Shown here piece by piece: positions 54,373-62,178 of a DNA stretch of 64,000 nt. Location: positions 1,488,001 to 1,552,000 of the forward strand of contig OZ242357.1 in the NCBI GenBank assembly GCA_965208815.1, in the 5' to 3' direction. The notes under the pieces were generated by a model. That model worked only from the letters and a program-made list of their open reading frames with translations. It searched no databases and was not told where the DNA came from. This stretch comes from Bin55 sp009840545 (lineage in GTDB: Bacteria > Pseudomonadota > Gammaproteobacteria > Pseudomonadales > Azotimanducaceae). The position numbers were made by a program, and so were the translations under genes. How positions within the stretch are numbered: the first letter of the stretch is position 1; each line of letters starts with the position of its first letter.

Positions 54373-56247
54373 TCACCATCCAAGTCTAGAGCGAAACTCG
54401 CCATTCTGTAGACTTTCCGCATCTTCTTGTGAAAGATATTTGCTAGCAGTTTCAAGTTGCTTTTTCGTGAGCTTCCTGTGAAATTCATTTGTCGCAGAGA
54501 GCGCTAACGCAGCCTTGGACTTGCTATCTGGTGTGGGTAATTTATCGATGGAATCAAGCAAGCTACTGGGGTCGTATTGACTCCATGTGTGCAACAATGT
54601 CTGAAAGTAAGCCGCTCGATTCGAAACAGGAAGCTCGACTGCCAAATTGAAGACCTCGTCGGTTTCTCCATTCTGTAGGTAATAGTTGCCTACGTGTCCA
54701 TATGCTTCTGTCTGCGTAGTTCCAGCTCGAACTCGCGGCAGAAACTCTCGCGCTGAGTCGATATTGCTGTGGGTGAGGAAGTAGATTATCGAGGCTTCGA
54801 GACCTGGCTGACCTGGTTTCATTGGTTGTTTAAGCGCTTCATCCATGGCAAGCTTTGGGTCGCCATATGAGACTTGGGAAAGAGCCGTAGGTAGCAGTAA
54901 GCCTCTAATATCCGCAATGCCCGGCTCGTTTAGGACCCAATCAAGCATACCTTCATAGTCCTTGTGACGGGACGACCAGACACCAATGAGGGTAGCCGCA
55001 GCAGTCGCTCTCAATGTACCCTTCATGCTTGCCACAAACTTGCTCGCTTCGAGAGGACCTTCATTTACCATTGTGGAAATTGCCGTTCTGGTAGCTGTAT
55101 TGCGAAGATGATCTGGAAGAGTATCCAAAATCGAGAGTAGATCTCGTGGATTCTGGATAGCCCATGCTCTAGCGACGGATTCCTCTACTCTTCGGCGCAA
55201 ACCGAATTTTTCTACTTGAGATGCCGCGTCCATTGCAGATTGAGGGTCCGATTTAACCCAGGCATTCGTTACTACGGAAAGAAGCGAATTAAAATTGCCA
55301 GGACGGTCGTCGTACTTCAACGCATACTCAAACGCACCTTCGACATCAATTTCAGCTGCTCTGAGAAGAACAGAACTCAGTACCATCTGTCTAGTCTGTA
55401 AGTTAGAGATTGACTTAGAAATCCGATCCAGCACACGCAAGCCACTTTTGTCGACCCATGCTCGTGCTACGGTTGCTAGCATCCAAGATTGTCCTGGGTC
55501 TCCTTCAATTTCCCTAGTGATCTCGTCCCATGTTTTTTCTGGGTTGACAATGGGTTTGCTAAGCTTCTCTTGAATGATCAAATGTATTGCATATCCCTCG
55601 TCGTCAAGCTGCTGGGCGACTTGTCGACGTTTCTCATCCGTCAAATCTGTTCGTTCCGCCAAAATACCACGCAACGCAATAGATTTTTCCTCGTCTTCAA
55701 GAGAACCCGCGAACTCGACCGCATCCTCGAGACTGTGAGCAGACCATTCCTTAAAGACTGATTCAATTAGATGAACCGAATCGTGAGCAGCCAGCGACTG
55801 AATCTGTTCATATGCCTTTACAGGATCTAGTTGAGCAAGCCTTTGCAAGATCAGTCGCTGAACTTGTCGCCTCCGTTGCGGGTCGATTTCGTCCGATGCT
55901 TCAAGCAGTTCAAGCACTTGCTTTTTTTCAGCCGTGGACACAAGCTCGTGAAGAGCAAGACTCCGGCGAAGAGGGCTCTTGTTTTGTTCGAGATCTTTGA
56001 GAGATCGGATGGTTGATTGGTCAGCTCTAGAACTTTCAGAATCTTTGATGTCATTGGTACGTCTTGACTCTATCTGAGCCACAGAGAAGGATTCGGTATC
56101 GTTTGATGTGTTACCCGTGCGAATGTTCTCATTCGCGGTAGCCTGATAGGACGATGCGAGACAGACAGAAATTACCACAGATACGCCGATGACTGTTGGA
56201 AATCTCACAGGTGGAACGACATTCAAAATTCTGAGCGGAAGACACAT
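54373..56247 (-). CDS. Exported helical-repeat protein, family not recognised (member 1)
   Basis: A 624-residue protein of no family I recognise. Residues ~15-38 are a signal peptide or anchor, followed by a polar Ser/Asn-rich stretch. From ~residue 90 to the end it is all helix-like, with loose ~35-residue units of the form W-x(3)-D/NP-x(2)-A/LL-x(2)-I-x(2)-LP, for example VARAWAIQNPRDLLSILDTLP and LHTWSQYDPSSLLDSIDKLP. A block FKEWSAHSLEDAVEFAGSLE ... RTDL is shared in order with the two proteins at 60460 and 62179. The C-terminal block (helix, then LTKKQLETA) is also shared. TPR- or HEAT-like scaffolding in the periplasm is the likeliest role. No catalytic motif was seen. Confidence 0.7.
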   Translation of the reverse strand: MCLPLRILNVVPPVRFPTVIGVSVVISVCLASSYQATANENIRTGNTSNDTESFSVAQIESRRTNDIKDSESSRADQSTIRSLKDLEQNKSPLRRSLALHELVSTAEKKQVLELLEASDEIDPQRRRQVQRLILQRLAQLDPVKAYEQIQSLAAHDSVHLIESVFKEWSAHSLEDAVEFAGSLEDEEKSIALRGILAERTDLTDEKRRQVAQQLDDEGYAIHLIIQEKLSKPIVNPEKTWDEITREIEGDPGQSWMLATVARAWVDKSGLRVLDRISKSISNLQTRQMVLSSVLLRAAEIDVEGAFEYALKYDDRPGNFNSLLSVVTNAWVKSDPQSAMDAASQVEKFGLRRRVEESVARAWAIQNPRDLLSILDTLPDHLRNTATRTAISTMVNEGPLEASKFVASMKGTLRATAAATLIGVWSSRHKDYEGMLDWVLNEPGIADIRGLLLPTALSQVSYGDPKLAMDEALKQPMKPGQPGLEASIIYFLTHSNIDSAREFLPRVRAGTTQTEAYGHVGNYYLQNGETDEVFNLAVELPVSNRAAYFQTLLHTWSQYDPSSLLDSIDKLPTPDSKSKAALALSATNEFHRKLTKKQLETASKYLSQEDAESLQNGEFRSRLGW

Positions 56248-56422
56248 AGGATGAAACAGATTCCATGGCGATTAGCCATTAGAGTAGATTTCTTAAGGTT
56301 AAGTTCCGACGATCAGGAGTTTCCTCTGTAGCGTTGTACCAGTAGGAAAGGCAACTTTTCGGACACTTTAAGGACATTCCTCTACTGCTGACTGTGTGTA
56401 TCTTCCACCGTCATCCTTCACG

Positions 56423-56480
56423 AAATGACCTCCAATTTTGGCCATACTTGCAATTTGTGCTGTCATTTATCTAAAATGAC
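56423..56480 (+). promoter_or_regulatory. Candidate operator of the FitAB-like pair
   Basis: The inverted repeat GTCATTT-5-AAATGAC (56462-56480) lies about 30 bp before the antitoxin start, and a third half-site AAATGAC is at 56423-56429. Antitoxins of this family repress their own operon by binding such repeats; the assignment is by position and pattern only. Confidence 0.5.
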
Positions 56481-56509
56481 TTCATTGAATTTCATGGTTC
56501 AGTTTATTG

Positions 56510-56761
56510 ATGGCTACTCTCACTGTACGGAACTTGCCTGATGAAGTGCATCGTGCATTGCGTGTTCGAGCCGCTCATAGAGGTCATAGTACCGAAGCTG
56601 AAGTACGCGCAATTCTGAAGGACTCGGTCATGCCTGAAGGACGAGTCCGACTTGGAATGCTATTGACCGCTGTCGGGCGCGAAGCTAGGCTAACAGACGA
56701 AGAGTTTGCAGTCTTTGTTCAACGTGACTCAACTGACAATCAGCCTATCGAACTTGAATGA
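56510..56761 (+). CDS. fitA: FitA-like ribbon-helix-helix antitoxin
   Basis: An 83-residue antitoxin. The N-terminal half is a ribbon-helix-helix DNA-binding domain (ATLTVRNLPDEVHRALRVRAAHRGHSTEAEVRAIL), typical of FitA/VapB antitoxins. The C-terminal part (ARLTDEEFAVFVQRD) should wrap the toxin. A TTG directly before the ATG could add one residue. Its stop overlaps the toxin start by four bases (ATGA), the usual arrangement. It probably represses the operon with the toxin through the upstream inverted repeat. Confidence 0.85.
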   Translation: MATLTVRNLPDEVHRALRVRAAHRGHSTEAEVRAILKDSVMPEGRVRLGMLLTAVGREARLTDEEFAVFVQRDSTDNQPIELE

Positions 56762-57177
56762 TCTTGGTGGATACCAATGTGGTGTCGGAACCGATGCGAA
56801 TTGATCCGGAACCACTGGTATCAAATTGGTTCGATTCACAAGCGTTGGAAACGCTATTTCTTTCAGCAATTACGGTGGCTGAGCTAAGCTTTGGGATTCG
56901 GAGTCTGCCAACGGGTCGTCGCCGAGAACGATTGAATGGGGCCCTCGAGAATCAAATCCTCCCAATGTTCGCGGGGAGAATCTTGGCAATCGATCTCTCG
57001 ACTTCGAAGGTCTATGCCGAACTAATGATTAACGCGAGACTTGCCGGACGAGCGATCTCTAAAGCAGACGGTTTTATTGCAGCGACTGCTGCAGCCAACG
57101 CAATGATTGTCGCAACACGGGATACAGCCCCATTCGAAGCAGTAGGATTGAAGACTGTTAATCCGTGGAATGCTTAG
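56758..57177 (+). CDS. fitB: FitB-like PIN-domain toxin
   Basis: A 139-residue PIN-domain ribonuclease toxin. The acidic metal site is complete: D5 (LVDTNVVSE), E42 (AELSFG), D104 (KADGFIAATA) and D122 (TRDTAPF). The TNVVSE start and LSAITVAELSFGI segment place it in the FitB subgroup of VapC. It cleaves RNA when freed from the antitoxin and arrests growth. It follows the antitoxin with a 4-base overlap. The pair sits between members of the helical-repeat family and next to an IS, in a region that looks open to insertion. Confidence 0.88.
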   Translation: MILVDTNVVSEPMRIDPEPLVSNWFDSQALETLFLSAITVAELSFGIRSLPTGRRRERLNGALENQILPMFAGRILAIDLSTSKVYAELMINARLAGRAISKADGFIAATAAANAMIVATRDTAPFEAVGLKTVNPWNA

Positions 57178-57278
57178 GAGTGTTCTGCACGTACAAGTTA
57201 TGCATGCTTACGGAATTCCCGCTGGGACAACCACAATCAACACAGGTTGACATTTCAATCTAACCAAATCTTCGGTCT

Positions 57279-58535
57279 CTAGTAGACCGATGAGGCAGCT
57301 TCCCGATTTTGTTGCCTAGCTCGTTCCGTTAGTTCGCTGTCTATTGAGAATACAAACATTCCTGCCGGTCCAACAATCTTCTGCATCATCAGTTTGTCAA
57401 GTTCCTTGTGCTCTCGAGCCGTAACTTGCTTGCAGGTTTCACTGTTCAAGAACGCTTTGTACGTGTTGCTGGTATCCATGAATGGAACGATAAAACTCGG
57501 CACGATGGCTTGGATGATCGCTCCCCTGCGATTCGTGGTGAAGTTCATTCCCGCTCGGTGCCACGTTCGAGCATCGTAGAGAACAATGGATCCCGCCGGA
57601 GCTTCAATTAGATCCGCTTGCGGTCCAGCGTAAGGCAACCCAAATTTTGCTCTGTGCCCTTTCCGATAGGTATGGTTCGAAATTCCCCACTCTTCCGGTG
57701 GTGGTGACTCTGATGAATGACTCCCCAGCTTGAACATCGTTGCGCCATTTTCGCGATTGAAATCGGACACACATACGTTTCGCTGCATACCAAGCACCAG
57801 ATCTCCCGATGGCACTGGCACCCGGTCTCCAGTTCCCCAAAGGTAGGGAAAATCGGTGTGCCAACCTTGCACCTCGCGTTCTCCATCATCTTGGGTAAGG
57901 GCAGAGATACCGGGAGGGTGTCCGAGGCGGATATCCCGGGTACCTATATACTCTCGCGTCAGCCATAGCGATACAGGTTCGACGGTGACCTTCGTAACCG
58001 AAGGATCTTGGACTAGCGGTGTTACCCGTTCAGGTGTGCGTTCCGCATAAGAATCGACGCAGCCAACACGCTGAAGTCCATCCACCACAGATGGCGAGAG
58101 AACACAAGTCAGCGAGACCCAACCTTGCTCGCGAAGAGTTTCGAGGTACTCGGAAGGTAGCAATTCAGGTCCGTGTCCGACACTGAAATCTGAAGGTTCG
58201 CCTACTCTTGCCTCTTCGTTGAGAAATCCTTCCTCTGTGGACAATTTGCATTGCGTTTCAATAGCGATGCTGGTGGAAGACAGTTGCATGCCCGTTAGTA
58301 CATGCTTGAATCCTCCGTTGGACTCATCCCAAACTGCAGCATCATCGACATGCCCTTGCAAGAACAAGGACTTGCCATCACGGGTCGCTAACCAATCCCC
58401 TTTTTGGTCGTTTAGGTAACGATAATGTTTGGCAGGTCTTGAGAAGGAAACAAGGGTTGGATTGAAGCCGTTTTGTCGTTGATGTAGAGACTCCAATTGT
58501 TGTGCCACGGACGCTCTCCTATCTGTTTGACGCAA
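57279..58535 (-). CDS. Phytanoyl-CoA dioxygenase (PhyH) family protein, large form
   Basis: A 418-residue Fe(II)/2-oxoglutarate oxygenase. Ligands are H226 and D228 (WHTDFPYLWG) and distal H326 (RTWHRAGMNFTTNRR), with R336 or R337 for 2-oxoglutarate. About 130 residues precede the core and lack recognised motifs. It is the only one of the four PhyH proteins here with such an extension. It is a single gene between the toxin-antitoxin pair and IS copy C; its start is 95 bp from the IS end. Substrate unknown. Confidence 0.82.
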   Translation of the reverse strand: MRQTDRRASVAQQLESLHQRQNGFNPTLVSFSRPAKHYRYLNDQKGDWLATRDGKSLFLQGHVDDAAVWDESNGGFKHVLTGMQLSSTSIAIETQCKLSTEEGFLNEEARVGEPSDFSVGHGPELLPSEYLETLREQGWVSLTCVLSPSVVDGLQRVGCVDSYAERTPERVTPLVQDPSVTKVTVEPVSLWLTREYIGTRDIRLGHPPGISALTQDDGEREVQGWHTDFPYLWGTGDRVPVPSGDLVLGMQRNVCVSDFNRENGATMFKLGSHSSESPPPEEWGISNHTYRKGHRAKFGLPYAGPQADLIEAPAGSIVLYDARTWHRAGMNFTTNRRGAIIQAIVPSFIVPFMDTSNTYKAFLNSETCKQVTAREHKELDKLMMQKIVGPAGMFVFSIDSELTERARQQNREAASSVY

Positions 58536-58630
58536 GTATCAACCCACAGTAACCATGTACGTGGAAGGAATTACTGAAATTCGGATTTTACATGCGTTGG
58601 AAATCCCGAATGGTTCTTTGCGTTAGCTGT

Positions 58631-60330
58631 CCTTGATATCCGGTTAAGCGAAATTGCCAAAGAAAATCCGGCGCGCTCATAACAGGTCGTTTCGCTAAAA
58701 TAGCGTTACACAAACAACTCACCTGTCAGGTGCGCACCGGAGGCGTATGAGCATGATAACAAATCCCCGTCGCGTCGAGGTCGATTTCAGCAATCACCAT
58801 CTCACGGGATCGGGCGGGCTGTGCTTTCTTTCGCGCATGGCGCGTCGACTGGATCTGTTTCGCGCGCTCTCTTCTCTGCGCTCTCTGAAGCGACGGCGAC
58901 GGGGGGTTCCGGACGCCGAGCGGACATGGTCGCTGATCGCCTCGCTGGCCCTGGGGAACGGTGCCCTGTCGGATCTGGAGGTTCTGGGATGGGACCGGAC
59001 GGCGTGCGAGCTGCTGGGTCTCACGGAGCGTCCGAGCCCTCGCCGGGTGGGGGAGCATCTGGCCCGCTTCGAGGATACGGACGTCGCCGCGCTGCGGGCG
59101 GTGGGCCGCAAGATGGCGCAGGAGGTGGTTCCGGGGATGGCGCGGCACTTTCTCGACGAGCTGGGCTACGTGCCGCTGTTTCTGGACTCCACGCAGATCG
59201 AGGTGCGGGGCGGACGCTTCGAGGGGGCGGCCAGGGACTACCAGGGGGAGACCGGCTACCAGCTGGCGGCCGCCTTCGTCGGGCACGTCCAGGTGAGCGG
59301 TCGTCTTCGGCCGGGCAACACCCATCCCGCCCACGGCTGGCTCGAGCAGGTGGAGCGCGACGTCGAGCCGCTGCTGGCGGGCGTTCCGGTGTGGGGGCGC
59401 ATGGACAACGCCTACTACCGCAGGGACGTGGTGGAGCACTTCGAGGACCGGGGCTGGGACTACTCGGTCAGCGTGACCTCGGAGGTCGCCAAGCGACCGA
59501 TCCTGGACGCGGCGGCACAGGTGCTGGAGGACGCGGACTGGGAGGAGATCAACGAGCACGAGAGGGCGGCGCTGATCACGCATCGCCCGACGCGGTGGCG
59601 CAACATGCAGACCTACGTGGTGGTGCGCCAGGAAGTGGTCGGCGGGGAGCGGCTGCTGTTTCCGCGGCACACCGTGATCCTGGTGTCGCGCGACGATCTC
59701 GACCTGAAGGAGCTGGTGCTCCGCCATCGCGGCAAGCAGGGGCAGGAGAACGCGTTCAAGGGCCCGCTACGGGAGATGAACCTGCACCATCCCCGCTGCA
59801 TGGGGTTCCGGGCGAACCAGGCGTACTACGAGTGCGCCCTGATCGCCCAGCTGCTGGTGCGGGCCGTCCAGCACCGCATGCTGCCCAAGGAGGCGCGGAG
59901 CCGCAGCCTCGGCTACGTCATCCGGCACCTGATGCGCACGGTGGCCGTGCTGGTGCGCACCGGCCGTCGTCTGTATCTGAACTTCGCGCGCTCGAACTGG
60001 GAGCTGGCCTGGCTGCTTCATGCCGCGGACAGCTTCGGGGAGACCGTCGCAAGCTGAGCGCCGCGTCGGGCGACATCGAGACTGACGTAGCGGCGACATG
60101 TTCCACGTACCGGCGAAGAGTTCCGCTCTTCCGCGAATCGGTTCGTCCCAAAACTCGCAAAACCAGCGCACCAACGCGCAGTCGCGCCGAAATATGCGGT
60201 TCCCCGTCGACTCTCGCGCACACTCGGCGTTCGTGGCGGCATCCTCGTCCCATTCAAGAGCAAAAACTATCTGGCGTTGGATGGAATGATCTAGAATCCG
60301 ACCTCTGCAGACCTTAACCGGATATCAAGG
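58631..60330 (+). mobile_element. IS1380-like insertion sequence, copy C
   Basis: An intact 1700 bp element with perfect 18-bp inverted repeats CCTTGATATCCGGTTAAG. It is flanked by a perfect 9-bp direct repeat GTTAGCTGT (58622-58630 and 60331-60339). This marks a simple, probably recent insertion and fixes the element's ends. IS1380 members usually give 4-5 bp duplications, so 9 bp is unusual. The right-hand 270 bp after the transposase stop hold no convincing gene. Confidence 0.95.
58747..60057 (+). CDS. IS1380-like DDE transposase, copy C
   Basis: A complete 436-residue transposase, almost identical to copy A and to the split copy B, with D147, D220 and E334 in place. It starts at the ATG following GGAGG. 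One synonymous-looking difference near 59769 separates it from copies A and B. The intact frame and clean target duplication suggest the element is or was recently active. A long open frame on the opposite strand is only a shadow of its GC-rich codons. Confidence 0.93.
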   Translation: MSMITNPRRVEVDFSNHHLTGSGGLCFLSRMARRLDLFRALSSLRSLKRRRRGVPDAERTWSLIASLALGNGALSDLEVLGWDRTACELLGLTERPSPRRVGEHLARFEDTDVAALRAVGRKMAQEVVPGMARHFLDELGYVPLFLDSTQIEVRGGRFEGAARDYQGETGYQLAAAFVGHVQVSGRLRPGNTHPAHGWLEQVERDVEPLLAGVPVWGRMDNAYYRRDVVEHFEDRGWDYSVSVTSEVAKRPILDAAAQVLEDADWEEINEHERAALITHRPTRWRNMQTYVVVRQEVVGGERLLFPRHTVILVSRDDLDLKELVLRHRGKQGQENAFKGPLREMNLHHPRCMGFRANQAYYECALIAQLLVRAVQHRMLPKEARSRSLGYVIRHLMRTVAVLVRTGRRLYLNFARSNWELAWLLHAADSFGETVAS

Positions 60331-60459
60331 GTTAGCTGTCAATCACGACGTCCACCAGAAAACTGATTTACGATTCAACATAGGGAGTTGAATCGAAAGA
60401 GACTAGCGGCTTATGTGTCAGATCACTCTGTTGTTCGATTAGACAAAGACAGATAAACC

Positions 60460-62169
60460 CTAATCCTGACCCGCTTCATATATTGCTTGAACAGTGTCCT
60501 TCTGTTCTTGAGTGAGTTCAGGAAGATAGTAGTAGTCCAATGCGTGCGCTCCCTCGAATCTCAACTTCGGAGGCAGATCATCTAAGCGCTCGAACAGTTG
60601 AACAGGATTTTCACGCGCCCAATTCAAAAAGAACATGAACCAATTGACGGGGTCTCCGGAATCCTCCTCGTACTGTCTTCGAAGAGCCACGGCCCTGTCG
60701 ACTTCACCATTCACTATCAATTGTTCAGCTACCCAGCTATTTGCATAGTATTGGCCTTCCTCGCTAATCATCGGCAGCATTTCGATAGCAGCTTCCACAT
60801 CTTTCTGAGCAATGTGATACATCATCCGCTGTTCAAGTTGTGCGAAATTTGGCTGTAGTACAGCTACTTCCAGTGCCAGTTCAGGATTGTCTAAGGCAAG
60901 AGAAGACAAGACATAGGTCAGCAAGTCCTGGCGATGTTCGTCTCCAATGCCGTGCTCTGACTGGACCCAACCAAGAGCAGCCGAAGGACTCGTTTCCGAC
61001 CAACGCCTGACGATGCGCCAAACAGATCGCTCTCTGTTTGCCCCGAGATGCTTCAATGACTGAATGAGTTCAACAACCCGCTTTGGTTCAGTCGCCACAA
61101 GTGCCTCAAGAGCACGCTCACAAGCAAGTGCTTGTAGTTGGTTCGGAATCTGCTCAATTCTCTCCAACACAAACGCTGGATCCCATGCAGCCCAAGACTT
61201 AAGCAAGAGCTCCTGTACGACGTTGGTCATGTACGCACGGTCTCGCGGGGTCGGTGACCCACTATCGAGCGGAAAAGTTGAATCATCTGACTGTCCTTGC
61301 TCGCTCGAAGATCCTTTTTGAATGTACTCCCACGTGTTTTGAGGGTCGTCCCTCACCAAAGCCTCCACGGCCTTATCAAGCACCAGATATTCCTCGTCGA
61401 ACAGTACCTTTGAGAAAGGCGCATGAAGATGGAACAGAGCATCGAACCCATCCCGTTCAACAGCGGCCTCGGCTACTTGAACCAGAGTGTCTAGTTGAGA
61501 TGCGTCTTCAAGCCCATCGTGCATCATTCGGAGCCAAGCCTCAATGGGATCTTCGGCAAGATTCGCAGTCAGGAAATCGCGTTCCATTTCATTTACGTAG
61601 CCCGGGTGACCAAGTTCGCTTGCAATTAATCGACGCTCATCAAGATTCAAATCATCCCTAATAGCCACAATAGCCTTAAGTGCAGTCAGCCGTGAGTCTC
61701 GGTCGAGGACCGCTGCAGCCTTCGTGGCACTAGCCAAGTCGGACTCCGACCATTCAGTGAACACTCCCTCTAGAAGAGGAAGACGTTCGTTCGAGGGCAC
61801 TTCAAGTGCGGTCTCTAGTGCTTCCTGAGGATTGATCGCGGCGAACCGACTGGCAATGGCTAGCTGCGTTTCGTGTTTTTCACTATCAACCTCAATGTCT
61901 TGTGAGTCTCTCATGAGGTCTCTCAATTCCTCTGTTTCAGCACGGTCAAGAATTGCGTAGAGACGAACGCTGCGCTCAAAGGAGGTCACTCTATCAGCCA
62001 AATTAAGGACCAGCTCACTAGTACTCGTAAAGTCGCTAGTGCCATGTTCAAGTGCGTCGGTAGCTTGAGCCTGAACCTCTTCGGCGATCTGAACGAAAGC
62101 CCACAGAATTGTCACCGCAAGCACGACGAAACAGCTCAATTCGCGATGTCTATTTCTAACTAGCTTCAC
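60460..62169 (-). CDS. Exported helical-repeat protein, family not recognised (member 2)
   Basis: A 569-residue paralog of the proteins at 54373 and 62179. Residues ~12-34 form a signal peptide ending near VQAQA. The body is helical with repeated units of the type FTEWSESDLASATKAAAVLD and LLKSWAAWDPAFVLERIEQIP. The conserved block FxEWSxxxLxxA ... ALxxIxxxRxDL is present at ~135-175, and the C-terminal block ends in LTQEQKDTVQAIYE. It starts 9 bp after the stop of member 3 and so is in an operon with it. No catalytic residues can be named. A periplasmic scaffold or secreted structural role is plausible but unproven. Confidence 0.7.
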   Translation of the reverse strand: MKLVRNRHRELSCFVVLAVTILWAFVQIAEEVQAQATDALEHGTSDFTSTSELVLNLADRVTSFERSVRLYAILDRAETEELRDLMRDSQDIEVDSEKHETQLAIASRFAAINPQEALETALEVPSNERLPLLEGVFTEWSESDLASATKAAAVLDRDSRLTALKAIVAIRDDLNLDERRLIASELGHPGYVNEMERDFLTANLAEDPIEAWLRMMHDGLEDASQLDTLVQVAEAAVERDGFDALFHLHAPFSKVLFDEEYLVLDKAVEALVRDDPQNTWEYIQKGSSSEQGQSDDSTFPLDSGSPTPRDRAYMTNVVQELLLKSWAAWDPAFVLERIEQIPNQLQALACERALEALVATEPKRVVELIQSLKHLGANRERSVWRIVRRWSETSPSAALGWVQSEHGIGDEHRQDLLTYVLSSLALDNPELALEVAVLQPNFAQLEQRMMYHIAQKDVEAAIEMLPMISEEGQYYANSWVAEQLIVNGEVDRAVALRRQYEEDSGDPVNWFMFFLNWARENPVQLFERLDDLPPKLRFEGAHALDYYYLPELTQEQKDTVQAIYEAGQD

Positions 62170-62178
62170 GTCGAAACG

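Noticed and set aside
13677..60330. Repeated sequences considered as a CRISPR or phage-related array
   Set aside because: The repeats are three 1.7 kb IS copies with inverted ends, not short regularly spaced repeats; no cas or phage structural gene is present.
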